Origin: Plazaster borealis
Taxonomy: Eukaryota > Echinodermata > Asteroidea > Forcipulatida > Labidiasteridae
DNA length: 64,000 nt
Assembly (NCBI GenBank): GCA_021014325.1
Contig: CM037472.1
Span: 2,046,001 to 2,110,000 of the forward strand
Direction: 5' to 3'
A program made the translations under genes and the position numbers. Positions within the stretch are counted from its first letter, which is position 1. Each line of letters starts with the position of its first letter. This document shows, piece after piece, positions 22,747-33,967 of this stretch. Below the pieces are notes generated by a model. The model had not been told where the DNA came from, ran no database searches, and was given only the letters and a program-made list of their open reading frames with translations.

Positions 22747-25010
22747 AGAAAGACTTTAATAACAATGAATCCTCAGCAGAAACAATGTCTGTACCATTTC
22801 TGTTGTACAACAAAAGCACATCGCACCAGACAAGTCTTGAAAATCAGAGTAGACCAATCTACTCCCAGGTGTTTTGGTCAATACTTCAGAAAATACAAAA
22901 ACCTTGCTATTGTTTTCACAAAATAATGTTGTTGTGTTGTTAATTCACAACATTCCGATCTGACAACATTCTCACATTCCATTGCCATTATTTTCACAAA
23001 TAATGTTCTTAACTTGTTAATTTAAAACAGTCTGATGTGACATATAACATGCACCAATGTAATGGTACGTAAAGTGAAAATGTTTTTAAAATCCTGTTAA
23101 ATGAGACACTAATGTAATGGTATGTAAGTGAAAATGTTTTTAAAATCACGTTAAATGAGGCACACTAACTAAATGAACTCTTTCGGCAAACTCTTAGAGG
23201 CGCACTGTAAAAAATGTGAAACACGATTATTTTCTCAGAGTATCATGGCAGTAGTGTAGGACACCAAATGTCATACAAGAAGATGACATGGTTTTTTTCA
23301 GACAAAATAGAAGGAACAACCATCCATATTGTTTACACAAAGTGACTCAGAACATTTTAGGGCATTTCACTGAAGGCAAGAGCTAATTTGCATTTTGTGC
23401 TCCGAATCATCGCATAGAATTGTAAAAAGTTTTTAAAAAAACCCTCCCATTCCTTCACACTCATAGTTGATACAGTAGGTCCAAGAGCTTTTCAATTGCC
23501 ATATTTGAGTAGAGTAACTACAAGGTATTTATTTCTCTCAAACAATTTCATAGCATTGTTCCTGCTCTTCATTCTTAGGGTATTGATGGGTCTGCGTTCT
23601 CCCTTAATAACAGCAGTCCGCTGGCCAAATGCTAGTTAAAACACTTTGACCAGTCGTTATTCTCTCCAAGTGGTCCAGCTGGCTAGTTCAGTTTTGAAAA
23701 GCATTCCTATTTTATATCAAGTATGAACTACATGTAGTATAAACCTGGCAGACTAGTGGGTCAACAAGCAGACCTGTAACTTTGTTTTTGCAAACAAGAG
23801 AGGAAACTGTCTCGTACACAAAACTTTGCACAGTGTTTTTCAATTTTCTATGGCACCAAAAAGAAAAAAGAAAAAAAGGCAATCAAAAAATCAGCTGAAA
23901 AGTTTCAAGCTAAATTGTCCCAATGGCTAGTCACTGGAAAAGTGAAGGGCAAACTCTGTATCTCTATGGGGAACACCGATGATCAAGGCCCAAAGGATTA
24001 TGCACTTTCAGGGCTTGAAATCTACACTGGACCACAGGCCCGAGGCCAGTGATTTTAGCATTGGGCCAGTAAACTCCTAACCAAACAAGTCCTGCACTCT
24101 TGTTTCTTTCAATTGAACAACAAGTTTGTTTGCCAAAGGGTCCTAAAGACATCCTTTCATTAATTTAACTGGATGTCATTCACAGTAAAGCTGATACTAT
24201 GATACATGTACTTACTACTAACCCATATGACAAATGAGATTAATCTTCTCTTATTGCTTCTTCAAATAAAAACAGTTTATAAGCTCAACTTTGCAGAAAC
24301 TGTTTCCTCATTTTGATACTGGTCTTGTTAAAAAGACCTCTGCTCTAGTAACAATTTTGAGCTACAAGCCCTGCGGTCTTGTGGATTTTCCAGCCAAATT
24401 CAAGCCCTTATTCTAACAGGGATTTGTAATCAGCACTGTAACGGGCCGAGGGCGTTGTGCAGTAGAGCCCGGGTGGGCAAAGCCCACAACCTAGTGGAAA
24501 TAATTGTCAGTACTGGGGGGGGGGGGTTGATGAAATTAAACTAGATACTACAATGGTCATACAGGACCTTTTACATTTTGTGTCATTATTTTGAAATGAA
24601 TTAAAGAGTGACAAAAATAACAGCAGAACAAATTTTGAGGTTGTGCCCCCTTTCTACATTATCAAAAGTTGATAACAATCAGACAGTACTATCTCCTCAA
24701 AACATAAGATTTAGTGTTTCCTTCCATTGTGCTGTGTACAAATCCTGCCTGCAGGAAGTCCAGGCCATTTGGCTCCTTTGTAAACAAGTGATGTCACAGT
24801 TTTACGGCAAACCACTCAAGAACCAATAATAAATACATGGGCCAAATTTCATAGAGCTGCTTTGGCTCAAAAAGAAGCTAAGCACAACACAATTTTGGTT
24901 ACCAGAAATAGGTTACCAGCCAAAATGCCAGATTACATGTAAAATTTGTGACTGGTATCCTGAAGTTTGTTAGACAATATTTTTTGCTTAAGCAGCTCTA
25001 TGAAATTGGT
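22747..25010 (+). repeat. 3' flank of GPCR copy 2
   Basis: It matches the flanks of copies 0, 1 and 3. A short local duplication ('aatgtaatggtatgtaa ... aaatgag') occurs at about 23,056-23,160. A G-run is at 24,515-24,526. Positions 24,838-25,011 are a CCAATTTCATAGAGCT foldback element. It holds the uninterrupted sites used here to define the insertions at 570 and 11,999. Confidence 0.7.
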
Positions 25011-25627
25011 TCGTGGTGATGAATTCTATGTTATGAAAATGCCTTGTCACCTCTTTTTGCACAGAGTGATGTTGAAATATCTAGGGCATTTCTTGGCAGA
25101 CGAGAAGTTGCATTCATAATATGATAAACTTTTAACGAATGTAAAATATGTCGCAATTCAGCGGTATGCTGCGATGACATTTTTAAATAAATAAACCATA
25201 AACCAAACTGGTGGCCTTCAATCATTACATTTTCTTTTTTTTTAGAAATTGCAATATCAAATTTAATTTTCTCATACTATGATAAACTTGACTTTCTTCA
25301 GAAACTGCAATATAAAATTTAATTTTATCATACTATGATTGAAGGCAACCTTTACCTCCAATATAGAATTGCTCCTATTTACAATCTGCCCTATAAAATG
25401 TTGTGCTCAATTATCTTCCTGTACCTTGACGATAGACTATGACATAGACATGACGATAGACTATACCTAGTGTAACTGACAGCAGGCGGCGTATTTGGTG
25501 TTTCTTTATAAATGAACTCAACGATTATACAACCAAGCAAATTCATTTCAATCTTTTGAAACTGACTCAAGATAAAAGTGAGTTAGGATAGCGCATCAAA
25601 AAGTGTCAGTAACTAGACAGTGTCTTC
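25011..25627 (+). other. 5' region of GPCR copy 3
   Basis: It is homologous to the other 5' regions but rearranged at 25,110-25,345 and lacks the TATAAAG heptamer: gacgatagactatgacatagacatgacgatagacta replaces it. The leader before the ATG is intact (aactagacagtgtcttc). Confidence 0.6.
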
Positions 25628-26337
25628 ATGGAGCAGCTTAACCTCTCCGATGCATCAGTCCCAAGTATTGAAGAAACACCGGGTGATGGAGACTCAACGA
25701 CGGGAGACAGCGATGCTTTCACCAAATTCATCTTAGCTCTCTACTGCATGATCTGCGTGGTTGGTATCACTGGTAACTCACTGGTTGTCATCGTACTCCT
25801 CCGTGTGCCGTCCCTGCGGTCTAATACCAGTGATTTCTTAGTGCATCTCTCCATTGTAGATTTCATGGTCTGTGTTCTGGTCATACCATATTTCCTAGCA
25901 TCTAGACCCAACTCTACTCAGAACCCCGGGTTCTTCGGTGAGGTTTGGTGTCGAGTTTACACTTTCGAGTTCCTGTTTTGGTTCTTCACGATGACGTCAG
26001 TCTTGGGTTTGACGGCTGTCAATTTGGAGCGCTATGTAGCCATAGTTTACCCGCACAAATACAAGACGGTGTTCTCAAAAAAAAAAAAAAACCATGATGA
26101 TTGCTGTTTGTTGGATGCTTGCAGTTATTACAAGATTCCATGTATTGCTCTTTGTCGAAGAAGATGAGGTAGTGGGATGTCATTTTTTAGGGTGGCCTAG
26201 CCGAGGAGCTCAGGGGACAATTGGCTTGTACACTTTCACATTCAACTTCTTCACTCCATTCATTGTGATGATTTTGGCGCAACTGAAAGTTATCTCGACG
26301 CTGAACAGACAAGTGAAGACGTTAACTGCTCGAACAG
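25628..26337 (+). pseudogene. GPCR copy 3, exon 1 (TM1-TM5), frameshift in an A-run
   Basis: The exon reads from MEQLNLSDASVPSIEET through ERY. It shifts frame at a run of 15 A at 26,077-26,091, where copy 5 has taaacgaaataaatac. The tract is one base longer than the intact version. Downstream the correct frame continues as MMIAVCWMLAVITRF and ends at the same donor (TARTG, ACAG|GTTAGT). All other landmarks are present: GN, D of TM2, both cysteines, CWM in TM4 and a TM5 proline. Since the only lesion is one base in a homopolymer, a sequencing or assembly error is a real alternative to a pseudogene. Confidence 0.8.
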
Positions 26338-26349
26338 GTTAGTTATTAG

Positions 26350-26702
26350 TTAACCCTAACCATGCTAAATGCAACAATATGCACCAAATGGTAAAAGTTG
26401 TTGTAGTCTGTTGCATTTGGCAGTCAACTCAGATGTCATTCTTTGACTGAATTTGTTGCATTTAGCAGTCAAGTGACTTCATATTGGTGTTGCATTTTGT
26501 TGTAGTCACCACTACACTTGCATACTGTTGCATTTAGCAGGGCAAACCCCCTTGCTCAGTCCTAACACAAACAACATGCCTGCACAATGCAACAAAATCC
26601 CTTGTTGCATTTTGTTGCATTTGGCATGGTTCTCATTTCAACTGTGTTGCATTCTGTTGTATTTGGCAGGGTATGTGGAGGGACCCTGATGGGGGCTAGG
26701 GT
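26350..26702. mobile_element. Insertion with TTAACCCTA / TAGGGTTAA ends, rich in TTGCATTT
   Basis: Other copies go straight from gttagttat to gtgttctaatatc, so this block is inserted in copy 3. The ends ttaaccctaaccatg and gggggctagggttaa are inverted. The inside repeats 'tgttgcatttggcag' and its inverse many times. Confidence 0.65.
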
Positions 26703-26839
26703 TAATGTGTTCTAATATCATAAACAGTGTAGTGAGAGATGAGATGACGAGCAATGGAAGCACGTCATACAGTGATCCCAGCTAACCAATGTTAACCCAT
26801 ATCCGCCTAACTGCTCTGTGTACATATTGGTTGTAAATG

Positions 26840-27645
26840 GCTAAGCCCATTTCACACACACACACCCACGTTTGTAAATCCTGCTTACCGAGGACTTCTC
26901 TTTGTTCTCCCATTTTTTAGTGACGTCCCCATTGAGTTTGTACAGGAAAATGAAGCGAGGACGTCCTCGCTCTGTCAAACACCCGGATCCCTTTTGTTAA
27001 AGTCCTCGGTTTGAATGGATAGACACGCTCACACACACGTGTGTAAACACCGGCAATCGTGGACCCTCCTTTGTTCAACTCTTTGTGATATCAACCGTAG
27101 ACCACAATGATTTCCTTTGTGATAGCAACCATGGACCTATTATCCCTTTTAATATAGGTCCACGGTTTGGATGTGGATACCTACCCACACACACAACCTT
27201 ACGGATCCGGTTTGTAGGGTTCTTCTATTGTTGTTCTATTATTCCCATTTCTAAAGAATTCTCATGTGGGGTCAAGGTTGAACAAAGAATTCCCTAGTGG
27301 AGTCAATTGTTTCATTGTGTAAAAGACCCCACAAGGGCACTCCCGTAAGCTCACACGTTTGTGAATCCCGTAAATCAAAGACTTCTCTTTGTTCTCCCAT
27401 TGTTTGGACTTGGGTTTTTTGAGTGACGTTCCCATTGGTTTTGTACACGAAAGCGAAGGGAGGACGTCTGCTCTGTCAAACACCAAGATCCCTTTTGTAA
27501 AAGTCTTCGTTTTCAACAGTTAGACACGCTCCAACACCAGAAAGCATGGACCCTCCTTTGTTCAACTCTTTGTGATAGCAACAGTGGACCTATTGTCCCT
27601 TTTGTTGCAGGTCCACGGTTTGAATGTGGATACCTACCCACACAC
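26840..27645 (+). repeat. Hairpin-cassette array in the intron of copy 3
   Basis: The order is B-A-C-B-A: B at about 26,865-27,035, A at 27,036-27,190, C at 27,205-27,350, B at 27,355-27,535, A at 27,540-27,645. Arms are as in copies 1 and 2, and the modules are joined by short cacaca runs. Confidence 0.75.
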
Positions 27646-27798
27646 ACACTCAGCTGTGTTGCAGTCACTCTTTGACATTCCTTTGTTTTGGACACTAAAG
27701 TAAAATCATATACTTCATGACTGTAAAAAACACTGTGTGGACGTGTGTACACAGCAACATAGTATTTCAAGTCCCTGCATTATGTGGACCTCTTCTAG

Positions 27799-29668
27799 TG
27801 TTAAAGATCAACTTGAATGAAATTAATATTATTGGGGGTTTTTGTAGAAATTGTGTCATAATGTAAAAAAAAACCTCATACTGATCAGTGCTACGCTGGG
27901 CAAAAATTCAGAGTTTCACGAAAAGCCCTTAAGCGCCTTGGAATCAAAACAAAAAAGCATCTGTGAAACGAAAATGAAGCTGATCAAAATGTCGCAGAGC
28001 AGCGGTTCGTGGGAATATTACAGTGTTGATGAAGAAGTGGTCTTTCCGTCAAGCACTTCTGATGGGAGTGATATATCAGCTCAAGTGAAAAGGTTTGAAC
28101 ATCTGGCAGCACAAGCAAATCTCATGATACATATTATTCATGCAAACCGTGTACGTAGTTTGTGTCATTTCGTGTCTCAGAAGCGAAACTTTTATTTGGG
28201 GGGGGGGGGGCTTTCGTCTTAAAATTGGCTTTTAGTCTTAAAATTGGCTTGCACAAATTTCAAAAGTGGCAATTTTCAAAGATTGCGCCCAATATTATTA
28301 CATTTATTGATTTGATGCCTTTTGAGACCCTTGTATTTTTTAAAACTGAATTTGTGTCACCAGTGAATTATTTATTTTGAATAGTAGTTTTAATGGATCA
28401 GGGTTGGTATTTCTTTATATGAGCAGATCATGATACATTTTTATGAACAGTAAACAATGCTTCAACTAGGAAACCATCAGATAGTCAAAAGCCCCTAAAG
28501 GGACATGTGATGAACAAAATAATAACTACAGAAATAATTTGAGTTCTTTGAGTGCTCATGAAATTATTTTGTTCATTCAAAACAAATTAATTTGAGCATT
28601 GTAAATGATTTTGAGCGAAACGAAATGATTTCGCAATAATTTATTTTGAGCTTTTGTAACGACTACATGTAATTTTGAGCTCTGGCAATAATTTATTTTG
28701 AGGTCTCTTAATAATTTATTTGAAGTGTTCGAAATGATTTTGACAACTTGTATCAATTTCGCAATAAATTTGTTTGAACTTTTGCAATAAGTTCTTTCCA
28801 GCTCTCTTACAAATTTTTTTGAGCGAAATGATTTTATGGTGAGAACAAAGTGATTTCAAGTGCTCAAAATAATTCATTTCAAGTGAAATTGAATTATTTC
28901 TGTTTCCAGTATTTTTTCCTACCATTATGTGACTTTTGGTGCTTCGTAGTAACAACCCTTGATCTATGAACAACTTAACAGTAATTTAAGCTTTTATAAA
29001 ATAACTTTGTTAGTGATCCCTTCATCATATAAACCATTCAAGTACCATTTTGACAACTTGACGTCATTTTGAGAGTTGTTAACAAACTTCGCCAGAATCC
29101 TCAGAAATTGAAAGAAAACAATTTACTCAGCAGAAGATTTCACGAAACGTTAGGATTAATCCTATCTTGAGTTAGGACGAGTAACTCGTCCTAACTTATT
29201 CTAAAGGTTTACATGTTACAGTGCAAGGCTGGGACTTGTCCTAAGCTCTAAGATTAATCCTAAGTTAGGAAGAGTTTGGTGAAATCGAAGGCTGGACTCT
29301 TTTTGATGTTTATGGAATCCACCGACATCATACATTTGCTCAGCATGATACAAACTTACACAAGATATTGAAAAAAACCTTGAAGAAATAAGAACGATCC
29401 AAAGAAACCAATCAGTAAATGCATGAGACGAAGATAAACAATCTTCACCAGTCCGCAGGATGACGTATTGGTTCCGAGCATGCGAGGGCGCCGCCAAAAG
29501 CGATAAAAAACACTAGTTCAAAAATTTAAAAAGGGGGCTAGTTTTTCCGATCAATCTTCAGCAAAATTGCAGCACAGAAAACTTCAAACTTACTACCAAA
29601 TAATAACTAAACACATAATAAACAAATCAAATTTGTTTCAGTGATTTCGTTCAAGTTGATCTTTAAAA
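27799..29668. mobile_element. 1.9 kb insertion with TTAAAGATCAACTTGAA ends
   Basis: The left end (ttaaagatcaacttgaatga) and the right end (tcgttcaagttgatctttaa) are inverted. It lies within intron sequence shared by copies 1-3. A frame at 27,851-28,222 contains a protein-like stretch (SWEYYSVDEEVVFPSSTSDG), followed by a G-run at 28,198-28,210. I cannot identify it. Positions 28,540-28,880 hold degenerate repeats of 'aataatttattttgagc'. No transposase was recognised. Confidence 0.6.
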
Positions 29669-30252
29669 CACAACGGAGGGCATTACAATAAACATTTATT
29701 GTACAGCTATACACAAAATCAAACCCCAACAAATATACTGTTAGAAAGAGTAAAACATTCTCTTTATTCTCATACAATTGATCATGTTTCATAATTCATG
29801 TCAATAGTACAATGCAGGAAAATAGTGGCAGACAAATTTAGTTTCAAGTAAAAAAGATTAGTAGCTTGACAAATTCTGTAATAAGAGTATTATATTGAGA
29901 TAGCTTCAAAATGGTGTAGAATTTGTCCTGAAATGTGAAGCAGCTTACCGAAATGAGACCTTTTATGAAGTTGAAAATATTTGCCACTTGATAAGAAAGT
30001 GCCGGGAAAACACCGTCTATCTGAGGCAATCACACGTAAACAAAAACACATGTGAGGTCCAGAGCAACAATTTCCCTGATGTAACTTGATGGGTTCATTA
30101 CATTGTAAATACAAGCAATACTGTCCTAAATACAAGGAATATAAATAAGTACAAAGTTACAAGACAGTTGCTTTCAGTTTCATAGATTGTTGTAGCTCAA
30201 AATCTGCATCAAGCTTCATGTTCGGAGTATTCACGACGAGTTGTTTATCAGC
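29669..30252 (+). other. Intron of copy 3, segment shared with copies 1 and 2
   Basis: It matches 8,796-9,380 and 20,265-21,570 (minus the insertion there). No coding content. It ends at the gttgtttatcag line where the next insertion begins. Confidence 0.65.
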
Positions 30253-30830
30253 AGTGTTGTAGGACTCGGAATCGGGACTCGGACTTGAGTTTGAGTCCTT
30301 TTTTCAAAGACTCGGACTCAGACTTGGACTCGGACCCCAAGGACTTGGACTCGGACTTGGACTCGGACCCCAAGGACTCGGACTCAGACTTGGACTCGGA
30401 CCCCAAGGACTCGGACTCGGACTTGGACCCCATGGACTCGGACTCGGACTTGGACCCCAAGGACTCAAGGACTTGGCTTCTAGTCCTCCTCGAGTCCAGC
30501 AAAATCAAGTCTTTTTTAGGTCTTTTATTTTTGAACATTTACCTGAATTTGCTTTCCCTGGGAGCCCATCAATCGGTAGCGGTAATGGTATCTGTTATCT
30601 GGTACCCTCCTCAACCACCCCATAATCACTGACAATAGCCACAGAGTTACCCGACTGAAAAGGGGGTTCAGAAGTCAAGAAAACCAACCTGCTTATGTGC
30701 CTTTTGATAATTGAATTAATCATGTGATGAGATCAATGAAAATTGCGGTGTTGCCAAGCAATACAATTTTCATAGCCTTATTTTACTGACATTTCAATAC
30801 ATGTAGAATGTAGCGCTCCCAGTTCCATAG

Positions 30831-31560
30831 GCTTGTGGACAAGTCGTTACATGTTTGTCGCGATCATAACGTTCCGACTCTCTCCGCGATTCTCGCGACA
30901 CGGGCAATGTTCTCCTGAGACTGCTGGCCCCCCCACAAGACTACTGCTCTCGCGGCTATGGTCTCATTTAACGACTTGTGAAACCCGACAGCGGTTTGTG
31001 CACGGCCTATGGGCTCTTCAGCCAATTACGTATGGAAGCATCTGATTGGTCAGTTTGGTAAAATCTATAAATATTCAAACTGTGGGCGCAAATGAATATT
31101 ATCAATACATTTTGTACAGATTTTGTACAGATTTTGTATGGATTCATCCATGGAGAAATGGAGTCGATCATCATCCACGTTAACCTAAATCATGTTGATA
31201 TATGCCAAGTACACATTATTGATAAAACTATTATTGAAGAAAGCACAAATCTCATTTACAAATGCTCTCAGTCTAAAAACTCAGTGTATTCACAGTATTT
31301 GAAAATATTACCACCCTCATATAAAATGGACGCGTCCAGGCAGTCTCATTGGCCGCTACGCCAGCCATAATAATGTGCTACGTACAAACATACATAAATG
31401 AGTACGCACGACTGTTGGGTTTCACAAGTTGTTAAATGAGACCGTAGTTGCGAGAGCAGTAGTCACAGCAGTCTTGCCAGAACATCGCTCGTGTCGCGAG
31501 AATCGCGGAGAGAATCCGAACGCTATCATCGCAACAAACATTTAACAACTTGTCCACAAG
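30831..31560. repeat. Two inverted copies of a 150-bp foldback element
   Basis: Arms 30,831-30,990 and about 31,412-31,560 are reverse complements at most positions and include the shared ctctccgcgattctcgcgac segment. Each arm has its own small inverted ends (acaagtcgtta ... taacgacttgt). Flanks ccagttcca on the left (30,820) and right (31,565) look like a target duplication. Confidence 0.75.
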
Positions 31561-31861
31561 TCTACCAGTTCCAAAGTATGTCATTATCAATATTGCTTAC
31601 AACAGTGAAATACAAAGGAAGTTAAATTATATCCTGGCTTTTATCGGAAAATATTTATTAGCAATAGCAAAAAACAACTCATGATCAATGAAACAAAGAT
31701 CACATCACATGATGAATTTAATTTTGCATCCAAGTTTGTAAATAAAAGTACCACCACAAGGCAAGATTGCTTCAGTTATGTCTTTAATTGCCAATTGGTT
31801 AATGGTTAAATGGATTTTAACCATAATAGTTTTGTTTTGATTTTGACATGACTTTTTTTGT

Positions 31862-32217
31862 TTGGAAATTGTCAAAGACCAGTGTTTTCACTTGGTGTGT
31901 CCCAACATATGCATAAAATAACAAGCCTGTGAAAATTTGGGCTCAATTGGTCATCGAAGTTGCAAGAAAATGATGAAAGAAAAAACAACCTTGTTGTACA
32001 AATTTGTGTGCTTTCAGATAGGAATAAAAACTTCTTGCAAGAAGCTTTTATTATTTTAGTGAGAAATTACCTCTTTCTCAAAAACTACGTTACTTCAGAG
32101 GGAGTCGTTTCCTACAATGTTTTGTACTATCAACAGCTCTCCGTTGCTTGTTACCAAGTAAGTTTTTATACTAATATTTGTTTTGAGTCATAACCAAACA
32201 TGTACGATACCTTTAAC
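31862..32217. mobile_element. Second copy of the 17,931 foldback family
   Basis: It shares the caaagaccagtgttttca line, the aacaagcctgtgaaaatttgg line and the cttcttgcaagaagctttta hairpin with 17,931-18,328. The right end is ggtacgatacctttaa-like and more divergent. Confidence 0.65.
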
Positions 32218-32829
32218 ATACAGTATAAGAAATAAAAAAAAGAAACAAAATGTGCTGAAGAATACTGAAGATCATAAGATGCTAGCCTAATTGTCATTAT
32301 TATGGATTCTATGCATACTTAATGTAATGGAAGTATTGAATGTCCATGTACATGAATTTATAATACTGCTTACTTACTGCATACAGCCAGAACCAATACC
32401 CTTTCTGATTTCTTATCACCAGAAGTTTGATAGCTGACGTTATATATTGATTGTCACAAAATTGCATATTTTAAATTCTTTTGCTGCTTCAACACACAAG
32501 TCTAATAAGTTACTGTGATCATACTTTAATTCAAAGGTAAGGCATGCTACCCGAACATCACTAGGTACAATGTATATAGGACTAGCAAATTATGTATTTA
32601 CAGGAACATTAAACTGAAATTCTGGTTAAGAATACGTTGATAATGATATAGTATGTATTGGTGAACTGGCCTTGCATTTGATAGAAAAGGACTCGGACTC
32701 GGACTCAGACTTGGACATCAGGAAATGGTAAGGACTCGGACTCGGACATTGAGGACTCGGACTCGGACGACTCAGACTCGGACACCAAGGACTCGGACTC
32801 GGATGAAGAGGACTCAACTACAACACTAT

Positions 32830-33608
32830 TTAGGAGTAATTTTTCTCGCGGTACTGCCTTAAACTCCCGGTGTTTTTGCCCCTCCAAAAGGTCGAAACTC
32901 AAAGAAATATCACGTCTGATACAGAAAAACATTGCTGACAAACACAGCATGACATCATGAAGGCTGATGGGATCCTATTACAACCATATAAGGGCAATCA
33001 GGCTTTTATCAATGATGCAGTGTTTTTGAGATAAAGTAGCTACGTGATTATCCATAGCTCGACAGATATGGGCTTAATAGCCTATTTCCAGTCCCTAGTT
33101 TTACATTATTATTTCCGTCTCCAATCAACATGAAGGGGACTTTGGACAACCTTGCCTTAACTGACTAGTGACTCTTGACCTCTTTAAATATCAAAATATC
33201 TAATCTTACATAATAATAAATTCAAAATCAAGAATAATGAATCAAGAATCATGAACCTTAATTCATGAACAATGAATCATTTCATCTCTTGTAACGTCAC
33301 AAATACTGAAATTCTAGTTAATTTTCAGGGTTTTTTCTCTACAAAATTTATCTTACAGCATAAAAGCATATAATTATATAAGAAATATGGGAACATTTTC
33401 TTTCTCTGACATTGGCTGGGGTTTGTGCTCTGCGTGGTGCTTTAGGTAAATGATAACTTCCCCAGACCAGCAGCAACAATAAATCCACGGGTGTCCTGAG
33501 TTGTATTCAAACCCACAGTTAATTGGCAACAACTTTGTATGGTTTCGATATTTCGTAGCAACAATCAACAATTATAAATTTGTATGATGGTTTCTCTGTT
33601 TATTCCAG
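32830..33608 (+). other. 3' part of the intron of copy 3
   Basis: It matches 9,395-10,140 of copy 1 and the same part of copies 2, 4 and 5. The acceptor is ctgtttattccag|CT. No gene. Confidence 0.65.
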
Positions 33609-33967
33609 CTTCTTTGGGAGTAAATCCAAGCAACCAGCGTGAGATGTGGCAGCTCCGAGCCTCCCAGACCCTGGTGAAGACACTCCTGGCCTGCGTCATA
33701 ACATTCGGTGTGTGCTGGATTCCAAACCAAGTCTTGTTCCTACTATATAATTTTGGTGTTCCAATTACTATACTTGGACCTACCCACCGTCTCACTGTCA
33801 TCTTAGCCGTGGGTAATTCCTGTGTGAATCCAGTCATTTATACCATGACCAACAAGCCGTTCCGTAAAGGGATCAGGGAGCTGTTTTGTAAGCAGCGGGA
33901 TTCGAACCAGGTGGTTAACGGAGTAGCGACCGGCACTGTGTCTGAGACCATCTCTACTGCCCAATAA
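33609..33967 (+). pseudogene. GPCR copy 3, exon 2 (TM6-TM7 and tail)
   Basis: It is open from the acceptor to TAA at 33,965-33,967. It begins SLGVNPSNQREMWQL and carries CWIPNQ in TM6, NPVIY in TM7, KPFRKGIRELF and the tail cysteine. It lies 7.3 kb from exon 1 because of the stacked insertions in the intron. If the A-run lesion in exon 1 is an artefact, this would be a complete gene. Confidence 0.85.

Larger units (their letters stand above)
30253..32829. mobile_element. 2.6 kb insertion with AGTGTTGTAG ends and a minisatellite just inside each end
   Basis: Copies 1 and 2 show the empty site (gttgtttatcagtaattctt). The left end agtgttgtaggactcgg and the right end gactcaactacaacact are inverted. 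Just inside each lies an array of gactcggacttg units (30,270-30,475 and 32,688-32,815). The left array gives a frame of SDSDLDSDPKD repeats, which is repeat translation and not a gene. The interior carries nested elements at 30,831-31,560 and 31,862-32,217. Confidence 0.7.

Noticed and set aside
26350..26375. Telomere-like TTAACCCTAACC
   Set aside because: Only two units, pairing with the inverted end at 26,690-26,702; it is a transposon end.
30285..30540. Acidic SDSDLDSDP repeat protein (either strand)
   Set aside because: The frame is translation of a gactcggacttg minisatellite and runs out in transposon sequence.
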